DNA of 64,000 nt from Acanthosoma haemorrhoidale (taxonomy: Eukaryota; Arthropoda; Insecta; Hemiptera; Acanthosomatidae). Position 1 is the stretch's first letter, and each line of letters starts with the position of its first letter. Under the pieces are notes generated by a model. The model did no database searches. It was not told where the DNA came from and was given only the letters and a program-made list of their open reading frames with translations. Position numbers and translations under genes: made by a program. Positions 50,820 to 64,000 of the stretch are shown piece after piece. The stretch covers positions 119,171,768-119,235,767 of the forward strand of contig OV884014.1 in assembly GCA_930367205.1 (NCBI GenBank). Reading direction: 5' to 3'.

Positions 50820-53800
50820 GATCATACGATCGTATGATCAAAGTTACGAGTGAATATGACATCAAATGATGTCAAATATGATAGTGTGCCGTATCATTTG
50901 CACTTATTGTATCACGTGATACAATCGTATGATTGAAGTTACAGTGAATATACTATTAAATAATGTCGATTATGACAGTGTACTGTATCATTGGCACTTA
51001 TTGTATCACGTGATACGATCGTATGATTGAAGTCATGAATGAATATAACATCAAATGATGTCGATTATGATAGCGCACCATATCATTAGCACTTATTGTA
51101 TAATGTGATGTGATCGTATGATAAAAGTTACAAGTGAATATAAAATCAAATAATGTCGATTATAATAGTATAGCACATCATTGGCACTCATTATATCACG
51201 TGATACGATCGTATGATTAAGGTTACGAGTGAATAAACTATTAAATGATGTCGAATATGATAGTGTACCGCATCATTGGCACTCATTGTATCACGTGATA
51301 CGATCGTATGATTAAAGTTACAGGTGAATATAACATCAAATGATGTCGATTATGATAGTGTACCGCATCATTGGCACTCATTATATCACTTGATACGATC
51401 GTATGATTGAAGTCACGAGTGAATATATCATCAAATGATGTTGAATATGATTGTATAATGTGTCATTGGCAAACATTGTATCACGTGATACGATCGTATG
51501 ATTAAAGTTACGAGTGAATACAACATCAAATGATGTCGATTATGATAGTGTATTGCATCATTGGCACTCATTATATCACGTGATACGATCGTTTGATGAA
51601 AGTTACGAGTGAATATAACATCAAATGATGTCGAATAGGATTGTATAATGTATCATTAGCACTCATTGTTTCACGTGATACGATCGTATGATTAAAGTTA
51701 CGATTGGAGATACTAATAAATGATGTTGAATATAATAGTGCACCATATCATTAGCACTTATTGTATCATGTGATGCGATCGTATGATTAAAGTTACAAGT
51801 GAATATAACAACAAATGATGTCGATTATAATAGTGTACCGCATCATTGCCACTCATTATATCACGTGTTACTATCGTATGATTGAAGTCACGAGTGAATA
51901 TTACATCAAATAATGCTAAATATGATTGTATAGTGTAGCATTGACACTCATTGTATCACGAGATACGATCGTATGATTAAAGTCACGAGTGAATATAACA
52001 TCAAATGATGTTGAATATGATTGTATAATGTATCATTAGCACTCATTGTTTCACGTGATACGATCGTATGATTAAAGTTACGAGTAAATATAACATCAAG
52101 TGATGTCGAATATGATAATGTACCGTATCATTAGCACTCATATTATCACGTGATACGATCGTATGATGAAAGTTACGAGTGAATATAACATCAAATAATG
52201 TTGAATATGATTGTATAATGTATCATTAGCACGCAATGTTTCACGTGATACGATCGTATGATTAAAGTTACGAGTAAATATAACATCAAATGATGTCGAA
52301 TATGATAATGTACCGTATCGTTAGCACTCATTGTATCACGTGATACGATCGTATGATGAAAGTTACGAGTGAATATAACATCAAATGATGTCGATTATGA
52401 TAGTGTACCTTATCATTGGCACTCATTATATCACGTGATACGATCGTATAATGAAAGTTACGAGTAAATATACTATTAAATAATGTCGATTATGATAGTG
52501 TACCGCATTATTGGCACTCATTATATCACGTGATACGATCGTATGATTGAAGTCACGAGTGAATATAACATCAAATGATGTCGATTATGATAGTGTACCG
52601 CATCATTAGCACACATTGTATCACGTGGTACGATCGTATGATTAAAGTTACGAGTGAAGATAACATCAAATGATGTCGATTATAATAGTGTACCGTACCA
52701 TTGGCACTCATAGTATCACGTGATACGATCGTATGATTGAAGTCAAGAGTGAATATAATATCAAATGATGTCAATTATGATAGTGTTCCGTATCATAAGC
52801 ACTCATTGTATCACGTGATACGATCGTATGATGAAAGTTACAAGTAAATATACTATTAAATGATGTCGATTATGACAGTGTACCGTACCATTGGCACTCA
52901 TAGTATCACGTGATACGATCGTATGATTGAAGTCACGAGTGAATATAATATCAAATGATGTCAATTATGATAGTGTACCGCATCATTGGCACTCATTATA
53001 TCACTTGATACGATCGTATGATTGAAGTCACGAGTGAATATATTATCAAATGATGTTGAATATGATTGTATAATGTGTCATTGGCACAGATTGTATCACG
53101 TGATACGATCGTATGATTAAAGTTACGAGTGAATGCAACATCAAATGATGTCGATTATGATAGTGTACCGCATCATTGGCACTCATTATATCACGTGATA
53201 CGATCGTATGATGAAAGTTACGAGTGAATATAACATCAAATGATGTCGAATAGGATTGTATAATGTATCATTAGCACTCATTGTTTCACGTGATACGATC
53301 GTATGATTAAAGTTACGATTGGAGATACTAATAAATGATGTTGAATATAATAGTGCACCATATCATTAGCACTTATTGTATTATGTGATGCGATCGTATG
53401 ATTGAAGTCACGAGTGAATATAATATCAAATGATGTCAATTATGATAGTGTTGCGTATCATAAGCACTCATTGTATCACGTGATACGATCGTATGATTAA
53501 AGTTACGATTGGAGATACTAATAAATGATGTTGAATATAATAGTGCACTATATCATTAGCACTTATTGTATCATGTGATGCGATCATATGATTAAAGTTA
53601 CAAGTGAATATAACATCAAATGATGTCGATTATAATAGTGTACCGCATCATTGGCACTCATTATATCACGTGATACTATCGTATGATTGAAGTCACGAGT
53701 GAATATAACATCAAATGATGTTGAATATGATTGTATAATGTATCATTAGCACTCATTGTTTCACGTGATACGATCGTATGATTAAAGTTACAGGTGAATA

Positions 53801-55029
53801 TAACATCAAATAATGCTAAATATGATTGTATAGTGTAGCATTGACACTCATTGTATCACGAGATACGATCGTATGATTGAAGTCACGAGTGAGTATAACA
53901 TCAAATGATGTGAATATGATTGTATAATGTATCATTAGCACTCATTGTTTCACGTGATACGATCGTATGATTAAAGTTACAGGTGAATATAACATCAAAT
54001 CATGTCGATTATGATAGTGTACCGCATCATTGGCACTCATTATATCACGTGATACTATCGTATGATTGAAGTCACGAGTGAATATAACATCAAATGATGC
54101 TAAATATGATTGTATAGTGTATCATTAGCACTCATTGTTTCACGTGATACGATCGTATGATTAAAGTTACGAGTAAATATAACATCAAATGATGTTGAAT
54201 ATGATTGTATAATGTATCATTAGCACTCATTGTTTCACGTGATACGATCGTATGATTAAAGTTACAGGTGAATATAACATCAAATGATGTCGATTATGAT
54301 AGTGTACCGCATCATTGGCACTCATTATATCACGTGATACTATCGTATGATTGAAGTCACGAGTGAATATAACATCAAATGATGTTGAATATGATTGTAT
54401 AATGTATCATTAGCACTCATTGTTTCACGTGATACGATCGTATGATTAAAGTTACAGGTGAATATAACATCAAATAATGCTAAATATGATTGTATAGTGT
54501 AGCATTGACACTCATTGTATCACGAGATACGATCGTATGATTGAAGTCACGAGTGAATATAACATCAAATGATGTTGAATATGATTGTATAATGTATCAT
54601 TAGCACTCATTGTTTCACGTGATACGATCGTATGATTAAAGTTACAGGTGAATATAACATCAAATGATGTCGATTATGATAGTGTACCGCATCATTGGCA
54701 CTCATTATATCACGTGATACTATCGTATGATTGAAGTCACGAGTGAATATTCCATCAAATGATGCTAAATATGATTGTATAATGTATCATTAGCACTCAT
54801 TGTTTCACGTGATACGATCGTATGATTAAAGTTACAGGTGAATATAACATCAAATGATGTCGATTATGATAGTGTACCGCATCATTGGCACTCATTATAT
54901 CACGTGATACTATCGTATAATGAAAGTTACGAGTGAATATACTATTAAATGATGTCGATTATGATAGTGTACCGCATCATTGGCACTAATTGTATCACGT
55001 GATACGATCGTATGATCAAAGCTACGAGT
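50820..55029 (+). repeat. Satellite A block A12
   Basis: About 44 monomers. B11 plus A12 is a 5974-bp unit, and B12 plus the start of A13 repeats it. Its right half matches A11 with one monomer fewer (offsets 6069 versus 5974, a difference of 95). No gene. Confidence 0.95.
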
Positions 55030-56793
55030 TAACATAATAGGGCAGGAATTATTGTACATGCTATGAAATACGCATTTTTGTAAAATTCTACTTTTTGACG
55101 ATATTTTTCTTGTTTTGGTATGAGGAAATCATAATTGTTCAGGAGCTAACGTACCAGCTATAAAATACTCTTATATGTAAAAATTTAACTTTTCGACGAT
55201 ATTTTCCTTGTTTTGGTATCAGGAGAACATAATGGGGCAGGAGCTAACTTACTATCTATGAAATACGCATTTTCGAAAAATTCGACTTTTTGACGATATT
55301 TTCCTTGATTTCGTATCAGGAGAACATAAAAGAGCAGGAGCTAACGTTCCAGCTATGAAATACCCACTTTTTAAAAATTCGACTTTTTGACGATATTTTC
55401 GTATCAGGAGAACATAATGGGGAAGGAGCTGACGTACCAGCTATGAAATACGCAATTTTTGTAAAAATTTGAGTTTTCGACGATATTTTCCTTGTTTTGG
55501 TATCAGGAGAACATAATGGGGCAGGAGCTAACGTACTAGCTATGAAATACGCATTTTCGAAAAATTCGACTTTTTGACGATATTTTCTTTGATTTCGTAT
55601 CAGGAGAACATAAAAGAGCAGGAGCTAACGTTCCAGCTATAAAATACCCATTTTTTAAAAATTCAACTTTTTGACGATATTTTCCTTGTTTTCGTATCAG
55701 GAGAACATAATAGGGTTGGAGCTAACGTACCAGCTATGAAATACGCAATTTTTGTAAAAATTTGAGTTTTCGACGATATTTTCCTTGTTTTGGTATCAGG
55801 AGAACATAATGGGGCAGGAGCTAACGTACTAGCTATGAAATACGCATTTTCGAAAAATTGGACTTTTTGACGATATTTTCCTTGATTTCGTATCAGGAGA
55901 ACATAAAAGAGCAGGAGCTAACGTTCCAACTATGAAATACCCATTTTTTAAAAATTCGACTTTTTGACGATATTTTCCTTGTTTTCGTATCAGGAGAACA
56001 TAATGGGGCAGAAGCTGACGTACTAGCTATGAAATACGCATTTTTTAAAAATTCGACTTTTTGACGATATTTTCCTGGTTTTCGTATCAGGAGAACATAA
56101 TAGGGCAGGAGCTAACGTACCAGCTATGAAATACGCAATTTTTGTAAAAATTTGAGTTTTCGACGATATTTTCCTTGTTTTGGTATCAGGAGAACATAAT
56201 GGGGCAGGAGCTGACGTACTAGCAATAAATACGCATTTTCGAAAAATTCGACTTTTTGACGATATTTTCTTTGATTTCGTATCAGGAGAACATAAAAGAG
56301 CAGGAGCTGACGTACTAGCTATGAAATACGCATTTTTTAAAAATTCGACTTTTTGACGATATTTTCCTGGTTTTCGTATCAGGAGAACATAATGGGGCAG
56401 GAGCTAACGTACTAGCTATGAAATACGCATTTTTGAAAAATTCAACTTTTTGACGATATTTTTCTCGTTTTCGTATCAGGAGAACATAATAGGGCAGGAG
56501 CTAACGTACCAGCTATGAAATACGCATTTTTGTAAAAATTTGACTTTTGGACGATATTTTCTTTGTTTCGGTATCAGGAGAACATAATGGGACAGGAGCT
56601 AACGTACTAGCTCTAAATACGCATTTTAGTAAAAATTCGACATTTTTCTTGTTTTGGTATCAGGAGAACATAATGGGGCAGGTGCTACCGTACAAGCTAT
56701 GAAATACGCATTTTTGTAAAAATTCAACTTTTTTAAAATGTTTTCTTTGTTTTGGTATCAGGAGTACATAAAGGGGCAAGAGCTAACGTACAA
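55030..56793 (+). repeat. Satellite B block B12
   Basis: 1764-bp near-identical copy of B11. Private changes include ATTGTACATGC near 55055 (usually ACCAGC) and AAAAATTGGAC near 55854. No gene. Confidence 0.95.
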
Positions 56794-57000
56794 GATCATA
56801 CGATCGTATGATCAAAGTTACGAGTGAATATGACATCAAATGATGTCAAATATGATAGTGTGCCGTATCATTTGCACTTATTGTATCACGTGATACAATC
56901 GTATGATTGAAGTTACAGTAAATATACTATTAAATAATGTCGATTATGACAGTGTACTGTATCATTGGCACTTATTGTATCACGTGATACGATCGTATGA

Positions 57001-59185
57001 TTGAAGTCATGAATGAATATAACATCAAATGATGTCGATTATGATAGCGCACCATATCATTAGCACTTATTGTATAATGTGATGTGATCGTATGATAAAA
57101 GTTACAAGTGAATATAAAATCAAATAATGTCGATTATAATAGTATAGCACATCATTGGCACTCATTATATCACGTGATACGATCGTATGATTAAGGTTAC
57201 GAGTGAATAAACTATTAAATGATGTCGAATATGATAGTGTACCGCATCATTGGCACTCATTGTTTCACGTGATACGATCGTATGATTAAAGTTACAGGTG
57301 AATATAACATCAAATGATGTCGATTATGATAGTGTACCGCATCATTGGCACTCATTATATCACTTGATACGATCGTATGATTGAAGTCACGAGTGAATAT
57401 ATCATCAAATGATGTTGAATATGATTGTATAATGTGTCATTGGCAAACATTGTATCACGTGATACGATCGTATGATTAAAGTTACGAGTGAATACAACAT
57501 CAAATGATGTCGATTATGATAGTGTATTGCATCATTGGCACTCATTATATCACGTGATACGATCGTTTGATGAAAGTTACGAGTGAATATAACATCAAAT
57601 GATGTCGAATAGGATTGTATAATGTATCATTAGCACTCATTGTTTCACGTGATACGATCGTATGATTAAAGTTACGATTGGAGATACTAATAAATGATGT
57701 TGAATATAATAGTGCACCATATCATTAGCACTTATTGTATCATGTGATGCGATCGTATGATTAAAGTTACAAGTGAATATAACAACAAATGATGTCGATT
57801 ATAATAGTGTACCGCATCATTGCCACTCATTATATCACGTGTTACTATCGTATGATTGAAGTCACGAGTGAATATTACATCAAATAATGCTAAATATGAT
57901 TGTATAGTGTAGCATTGACACTCATTGTATCACGAGATACGATCGTATGATTAAAGTCACGAGTGAATATAACATCAAATGATGTTGAATATGATTGTAT
58001 AATGTATCATTAGCACTCATTGTTTCACGTGATACGATCGTATGATTAAAGTTACGAGTAAATATAACATCAAGTGATGTCGAATATGATAATGTACCGT
58101 ATCATTAGCACTCATATTATCACGTGATACGATCGTATGATGAAAGTTACGAGTGAATATAACATCAAATAATGTTGAATATGATTGTATAATGTATCAT
58201 TAGCACGCAATGTTTCACGTGATACGATCGTATGATTAAAGTTACGAGTAAATATAACATCAAATGATGTCGAATATGATAATGTACCGTATCGTTAGCA
58301 CTCATTGTATCACGTGATACGATCGTATGATGAAAGTTACGAGTGAATATAACATCAAATGATGTCGATTATGATAGTGTACCTTATCATTGGCACTCAT
58401 TATATCACGTGATACGATCGTATAATGAAAGTTACGAGTAAATATACTATTAAATAATGTCGATTATGATAGTGTACCGCATTATTGGCACTCATTATAT
58501 CACGTGATACGATCGTATGATTGAAGTCACGAGTGAATATAACATCAAATGATGTCGATTATGATAGTGTACCGCATCATTAGCACACATTGTATCACGT
58601 GGTACGATCGTATGATTAAAGTTACGAGTGAAGATAACATCAAATGATGTCGATTATAATAGTGTACCGTACCATTGGCACTCATAGTATCACGTGATAC
58701 GATCGTATGATTGAAGTCAAGAGTGAATATAATATCAAATGATGTCAATTATGATAGTGTTCCGTATCATAAGCACTCATTGTATCACGTGATACGATCG
58801 TATGATGAAAGTTACAAGTAAATATACTATTAAATGATGTCGATTATGACAGTGTACCGTACCATTGGCACTCATAGTATCACGTGATACGATCGTATGA
58901 TTGAAGTCACGAGTGAATATAATATCAAATGATGTCAATTATGATAGTGTACCGCATCATTGGCACTCATTATATCACTTGATACGATCGTATGATTGAA
59001 GTCACGAGTGAATATATCATCAAATGATGTTGAATATGATTGTATAATGTGTCATTGGCACACATTGTATCACGTGATACGATCGTATGATTAAAGTTAC
59101 GAGTGAATGCAACATCAAATGATGTCGATTATGATAGTGTACCGCATCATTGGCAATCATTATATCACGTGATACGATCGTATGA
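57001..59185 (+). repeat. 2185-bp (23-monomer) duplication in A13, copy 1
   Basis: Starts at TTGAAGTCATGAATG. The following copy starts at 59186 with no gap. The exchange point lies in the shared GTGATACGATCGTATGATTG stretch, so its exact base cannot be fixed. Confidence 0.9.
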
Positions 59186-61370
59186 TTGAAGTCATGAATG
59201 AATATAACATCAAATGATGTCGATTATGATAGCGCACCATATCATTAGCACTTATTGTATAATGTGATGTGATCGTATGATAAAAGTTACAAGTGAATAT
59301 AAAATCAAATAATGTCGATTATAATAGTATAGCACATCATTGGCACTCATTATATCACGTGATACGATCGTATGATTAAGGTTACGAGTGAATAAACTAT
59401 TAAATGATGTCGAATATGATAGTGTACCGCATCATTGGCACTCATTGTTTCACGTGATACGATCGTATGATTAAAGTTACAGGTGAATATAACATCAAAT
59501 GATGTCGATTATGATAGTGTACCGCATCATTGGCACTCATTATATCACTTGATACGATCGTATGATTGAAGTCACGAGTGAATATATCATCAAATGATGT
59601 TGAATATGATTGTATAATGTGTCATTGGCAAACATTGTATCACGTGATACGATCGTATGATTAAAGTTACGAGTGAATACAACATCAAATGATGTCGATT
59701 ATGATAGTGTATTGCATCATTGGCACTCATTATATCACGTGATACGATCGTTTGATGAAAGTTACGAGTGAATATAACATCAAATGATGTCGAATAGGAT
59801 TGTATAATGTATCATTAGCACTCATTGTTTCACGTGATACGATCGTATGATTAAAGTTACGATTGGAGATACTAATAAATGATGTTGAATATAATAGTGC
59901 ACCATATCATTAGCACTTATTGTATCATGTGATGCGATCGTATGATTAAAGTTACAAGTGAATATAACAACAAATGATGTCGATTATAATAGTGTACCGC
60001 ATCATTGCCACTCATTATATCACGTGTTACTATCGTATGATTGAAGTCACGAGTGAATATTACATCAAATAATGCTAAATATGATTGTATAGTGTAGCAT
60101 TGACACTCATTGTATCACGAGATACGATCGTATGATTAAAGTCACGAGTGAATATAACATCAAATGATGTTGAATATGATTGTATAATGTATCATTAGCA
60201 CTCATTGTTTCACGTGATACGATCGTATGATTAAAGTTACGAGTAAATATAACATCAAGTGATGTCGAATATGATAATGTACCGTATCATTAGCACTCAT
60301 ATTATCACGTGATACGATCGTATGATGAAAGTTACGAGTGAATATAACATCAAATAATGTTGAATATGATTGTATAATGTATCATTAGCACGCAATGTTT
60401 CACGTGATACGATCGTATGATTAAAGTTACGAGTAAATATAACATCAAATGATGTCGAATATGATAATGTACCGTATCGTTAGCACTCATTGTATCACGT
60501 GATACGATCGTATGATGAAAGTTACGAGTGAATATAACATCAAATGATGTCGATTATGATAGTGTACCTTATCATTGGCACTCATTATATCACGTGATAC
60601 GATCGTATAATGAAAGTTACGAGTAAATATACTATTAAATAATGTCGATTATGATAGTGTACCGCATTATTGGCACTCATTATATCACGTGATACGATCG
60701 TATGATTGAAGTCACGAGTGAATATAACATCAAATGATGTCGATTATGATAGTGTACCGCATCATTAGCACACATTGTATCACGTGGTACGATCGTATGA
60801 TTAAAGTTACGAGTGAAGATAACATCAAATGATGTCGATTATAATAGTGTACCGTACCATTGGCACTCATAGTATCACGTGATACGATCGTATGATTGAA
60901 GTCAAGAGTGAATATAATATCAAATGATGTCAATTATGATAGTGTTCCGTATCATAAGCACTCATTGTATCACGTGATACGATCGTATGATGAAAGTTAC
61001 AAGTAAATATACTATTAAATGATGTCGATTATGACAGTGTACCGTACCATTGGCACTCATAGTATCACGTGATACGATCGTATGATTGAAGTCACGAGTG
61101 AATATAATATCAAATGATGTCAATTATGATAGTGTACCGCATCATTGGCACTCATTATATCACTTGATACGATCGTATGATTGAAGTCACGAGTGAATAT
61201 ATCATCAAATGATGTTGAATATGATTGTATAATGTGTCATTGGCACACATTGTATCACGTGATACGATCGTATGATTAAAGTTACGAGTGAATGCAACAT
61301 CAAATGATGTCGATTATGATAGTGTACCGCATCATTGGCAATCATTATATCACGTGATACGATCGTATGA
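59186..61370 (+). repeat. 2185-bp (23-monomer) duplication in A13, copy 2
   Basis: Nearly identical to 57001-59185. 2185 equals 23 x 95 exactly, so the duplication kept monomer phase. Confidence 0.9.
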
Positions 61371-64000
61371 TGAAAGTTACGAGTGAATATAACATCAAAT
61401 GATGTCTAATAGGATTGTATAATGTATCATTAGCACTCATTGTTTCACGTGATACGATCGTATGATTAAAGTTACGATTGGAGATACTAATAAATGATGT
61501 TGAATATAATAGTGCACCATATCATTAGCACTTATTGTATCATGTGATGCGATCGTATGATTGAAGTCACGAGTGAATATAATATCAAATGATGTCAATT
61601 ATGATAGTGTTGCGTATCATAAGCACTCATTGTATCACGTGATACGATCGTATGATTAAAGTTACGATTGGAGATACTAATAAATGATGTTGAATATAAT
61701 AGTGCACCATATCATTAGCACTTATTGTATCATGTGATGCGATCGTATGATTAAAGTTACAAGTGAATATAACATCAAATGATGTCGATTATAATAGTGT
61801 ACCGCATCATTGGCACTCATTATATAACGTGATACTATCGTATGATTGAAGTCACGAGTGAATATAACATCAAATAATGCTAAATATGATTGTATAGTGT
61901 AGCATTGACACTCATTGTATCACGAGATACGATCGTATGATTGAAGTCACGAGTGAATATAACATCAAATGATGTTGAATATGATTGTATAATGTATCAT
62001 TAGCACTCATTGTTTCACGTGATACGATCGTATGATTAAAGTTACAGGTGAATGTAACATCAAATCATGTCGATTATGATAGTGTACCGCATCATTGGCA
62101 CTCATTATATCACGTGATACTATCGTATGATTGAAGTCACGAGTGAATATAACATCAAATGATGCTACATATGATTGTATAGTGTATCATTAGCACTCAT
62201 TATATCACGTGATACGATCGTATGATTAAGGTTACGAGTGAATAAACTATTAAATGATGTCGAATATGATAGTGTACCGCATCATTGGCACTCATTGTTT
62301 CACGTGATACGATCGTATGATTAAAGTTACAGGTGAATATAACATCAAATGATGTCGATTAATAGTGTACCGCATCATTGGCACTCTATATATCACTTGA
62401 TACGATCGTATGATTGAAGTCACGAGTGAATATATCATCAAATGATGTTGAATATGATTGTATAATGTGTCATTGGCAAACATTGTATCACGTGATACGA
62501 TCGTATGATTAAAGTTACGAGTGAATACAACATCAAATGATGTCGATTATGATAGTGTACCGCATCATTGGCACTCATTATATCACGTGATACGATCGTT
62601 TGATGAAAGTTACGAGTGAATATAACATCAAATGATGTCGAATAGGATTGTATAATGTATCATTAGCACTCATTGTTTCACGTGATACGATCGTATGATT
62701 AAAGTTACGATTGGAGATACTAATAAATGATGTTGAATATAATAGTGCACCATATCATTAGCACTTATTGTATCATGTGATGCGATCGTATGATTAAAGT
62801 TACAAGTGAATATAACATCAAATGATGTCGATTATAATAGTGTACCGCATCATTGGCACTCATTATATCACGTGTTACTATCGTATGATTGAAGTCACGA
62901 GTGAATATTACATCAAATAATGCTAAATATGATTGTATAGTGTTGCATTGACACTCATTGTATCACGAGATACGATCGTATGATTAAAGTCACGAGTGAA
63001 TATAACATCAAATGATGTTGAATATGATTGTATAATGTATCATTAGCACTCATTGTTTCACGTGATACGATCGTATGAAAAAAGTTACAGGTGAATATAA
63101 CATCAAATCATGTCGATTATGATAGTGTACCGCATCATTGGCACTCATTATATCACGTGATACTATCGTATGACTGAAGTCACGAGTGAATATAACATCA
63201 AATGATGCTAAATATGATTGTATAGTGTATCATTAGCACTCATTGTTTCACGTGATACGATCGTATGATTAAAGTTACGAGTGAATATAACATCAAATGA
63301 TGTTGAATATGATTGTATAATGTATCATTAGCACTCATTGTTTCACGTGATACGATCGTATTATTAAAGTTACAGGTGATAATAACATCAAATGATGTCG
63401 ATTACGATAGTGTACCGCATCATTGGCACTCATTATATCACGTGATACTATCGTATAATGAAAGTTACGAGTGAATATAACATCAAATGATGTCGAATAG
63501 GATTGTATAATGTATCATTAGCACTCATTGTTTCACGTGATACGATCGTATGATTAATGTTACGATTGGAGATACTAATAAATGATGTTGAATATAATAG
63601 TGCACCATATCATTAGCACTTATTGTATCATGTGATGCGATCGTATGATTGAAGTCACGAGTGAATATAATATCAAATGATGTCAATTATGATAGTGTTG
63701 CGTATCATAAGCACTCATTGTATCACGTGATACGATCGTATGATTAAAGTTACGATTGGAGATACTAATAAATGATGTTGAATATAATAGTGCACCATAT
63801 CATTAGCACTTATTGTATCATGTGATGCGATCATATGATTAAAGTTACAAGTGAATATAACATCAAATGATGTCGATTATAATAGTGTACCGCATCATTG
63901 GCACTCATTATATCACGTGATACTATCGTATGATTGAAGTCACGAGTGAATATAACATCAAATGATGTTGAATATGATTGTATAATGTATCATTAGCACT

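Larger units (their letters stand above)
49056..55029 (+). repeat. Higher-order unit of 5974 bp (B11 + A12), first copy
   Basis: Landmarks recur exactly 5974 bp later: the B-to-A edge at 50820 and 56794, and the CACGTGGTACG monomer region at 52571 and 58545. Differences are rare substitutions, for example GAATATATTATC near 53035 versus GAATATATCATC near 59009. The second copy begins at 55030 and aligns to about 59160. Confidence 0.9.
56794..64000 (+). repeat. Satellite A block A13, runs off the window end
   Basis: At least 75 monomers. To about 59160 it follows A12; then a 2185-bp internal duplication intervenes, after which A12 homology resumes at 61371 (offset 8159 = 5974 + 2185). From about 62190 monomers from the block start reappear (GATTAAGGTTACGAGTGAATAAAC), with small lesions near 62358 and 62386. 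No B block is reached. No gene. Confidence 0.95.

Noticed and set aside
1..64000. CENP-B box in the satellites
   Set aside because: No match to the TTCG....A..CGGG pattern was seen in A or B monomers; the CGGG core is lacking. Centromere identity cannot be claimed on this basis.
161..64000. Origin of replication or iteron array of a plasmid or phage
   Set aside because: Iteron-like palindromes are present, but hundreds of copies over 64 kb with a Ty3-type LTR element and no replication gene fit eukaryotic satellite DNA instead.

Overview
This 64-kb window is almost entirely eukaryotic satellite DNA. Two unrelated-looking, AT-rich tandem repeats alternate head to tail on one strand. Satellite A has a 95-bp monomer built around TCACGTGA and ATACGATCGTAT. 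Satellite B has a monomer of about 97 bp carrying the phrases GTATCAGGAGAACATAA and CAGGAGCTAACGTAC. By my block boundaries A covers about 48 kb (including 1.65 kb of inserted retroelement and its target duplications) and B about 16 kb. I see no host gene, tRNA, rRNA, CRISPR array or bacterial operon. The only protein-coding homology is a Ty3/gypsy (Metaviridae) integrase tail. Together with kilobase-scale higher-order repeats, this suggests heterochromatin (pericentromeric, centromeric or subtelomeric) of a eukaryote, plausibly an invertebrate animal. The species cannot be named from the sequence.

Layout: B fragment 1-160, A1 161-3989, B1 3990-5871, A2 5872-7220, B2 7221-9102, A3 9103-10248, B3 10249-12616, A4 12617-21795 (with two retroelement copies), B4 21796-22608, A5 22609-24347, B5 24348-25156, A6 25157-26325, B6 26326-27040, A7 27041-28305, B7 28306-29020, A8 29021-30569, B8 30570-31284, A9 31285-40148, B9 40149-41437, A10 41438-43462, B10 43463-44751, A11 44752-49055, B11 49056-50819, A12 50820-55029, B12 55030-56793, A13 56794-64000.

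The main architectural result is that all 12 A-to-B junctions have essentially one sequence, and all 13 B-to-A junctions are variants of one sequence. The composite A+B unit therefore seems to have formed once and then been amplified, with block lengths altered by unequal exchange in whole monomers. B block lengths fall into classes: 1882, 2368, about 810, 715, 1289 and 1764 bp. Adjacent blocks often share a class, as expected for recent tandem duplication of 2-6 kb units. B is bracketed by a 20-bp direct repeat of A sequence, and its right edge carries a 16- or 20-bp perfect palindrome.

The one clear non-satellite feature is an 821-bp internally deleted LTR retrotransposon on the minus strand. 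It has 200-bp LTRs, a primer-binding site, a polypurine tract, TAAAT target duplications and a 117-codon ORF corresponding to the integrase C-terminus. It inserted once into an A monomer and was copied with the surrounding satellite, giving two copies exactly 3202 bp apart with the same target duplication and the same single LTR mismatch. Nothing here supports an active gene system. The interest lies in satellite architecture, the edge palindromes and the miniature retroelement.
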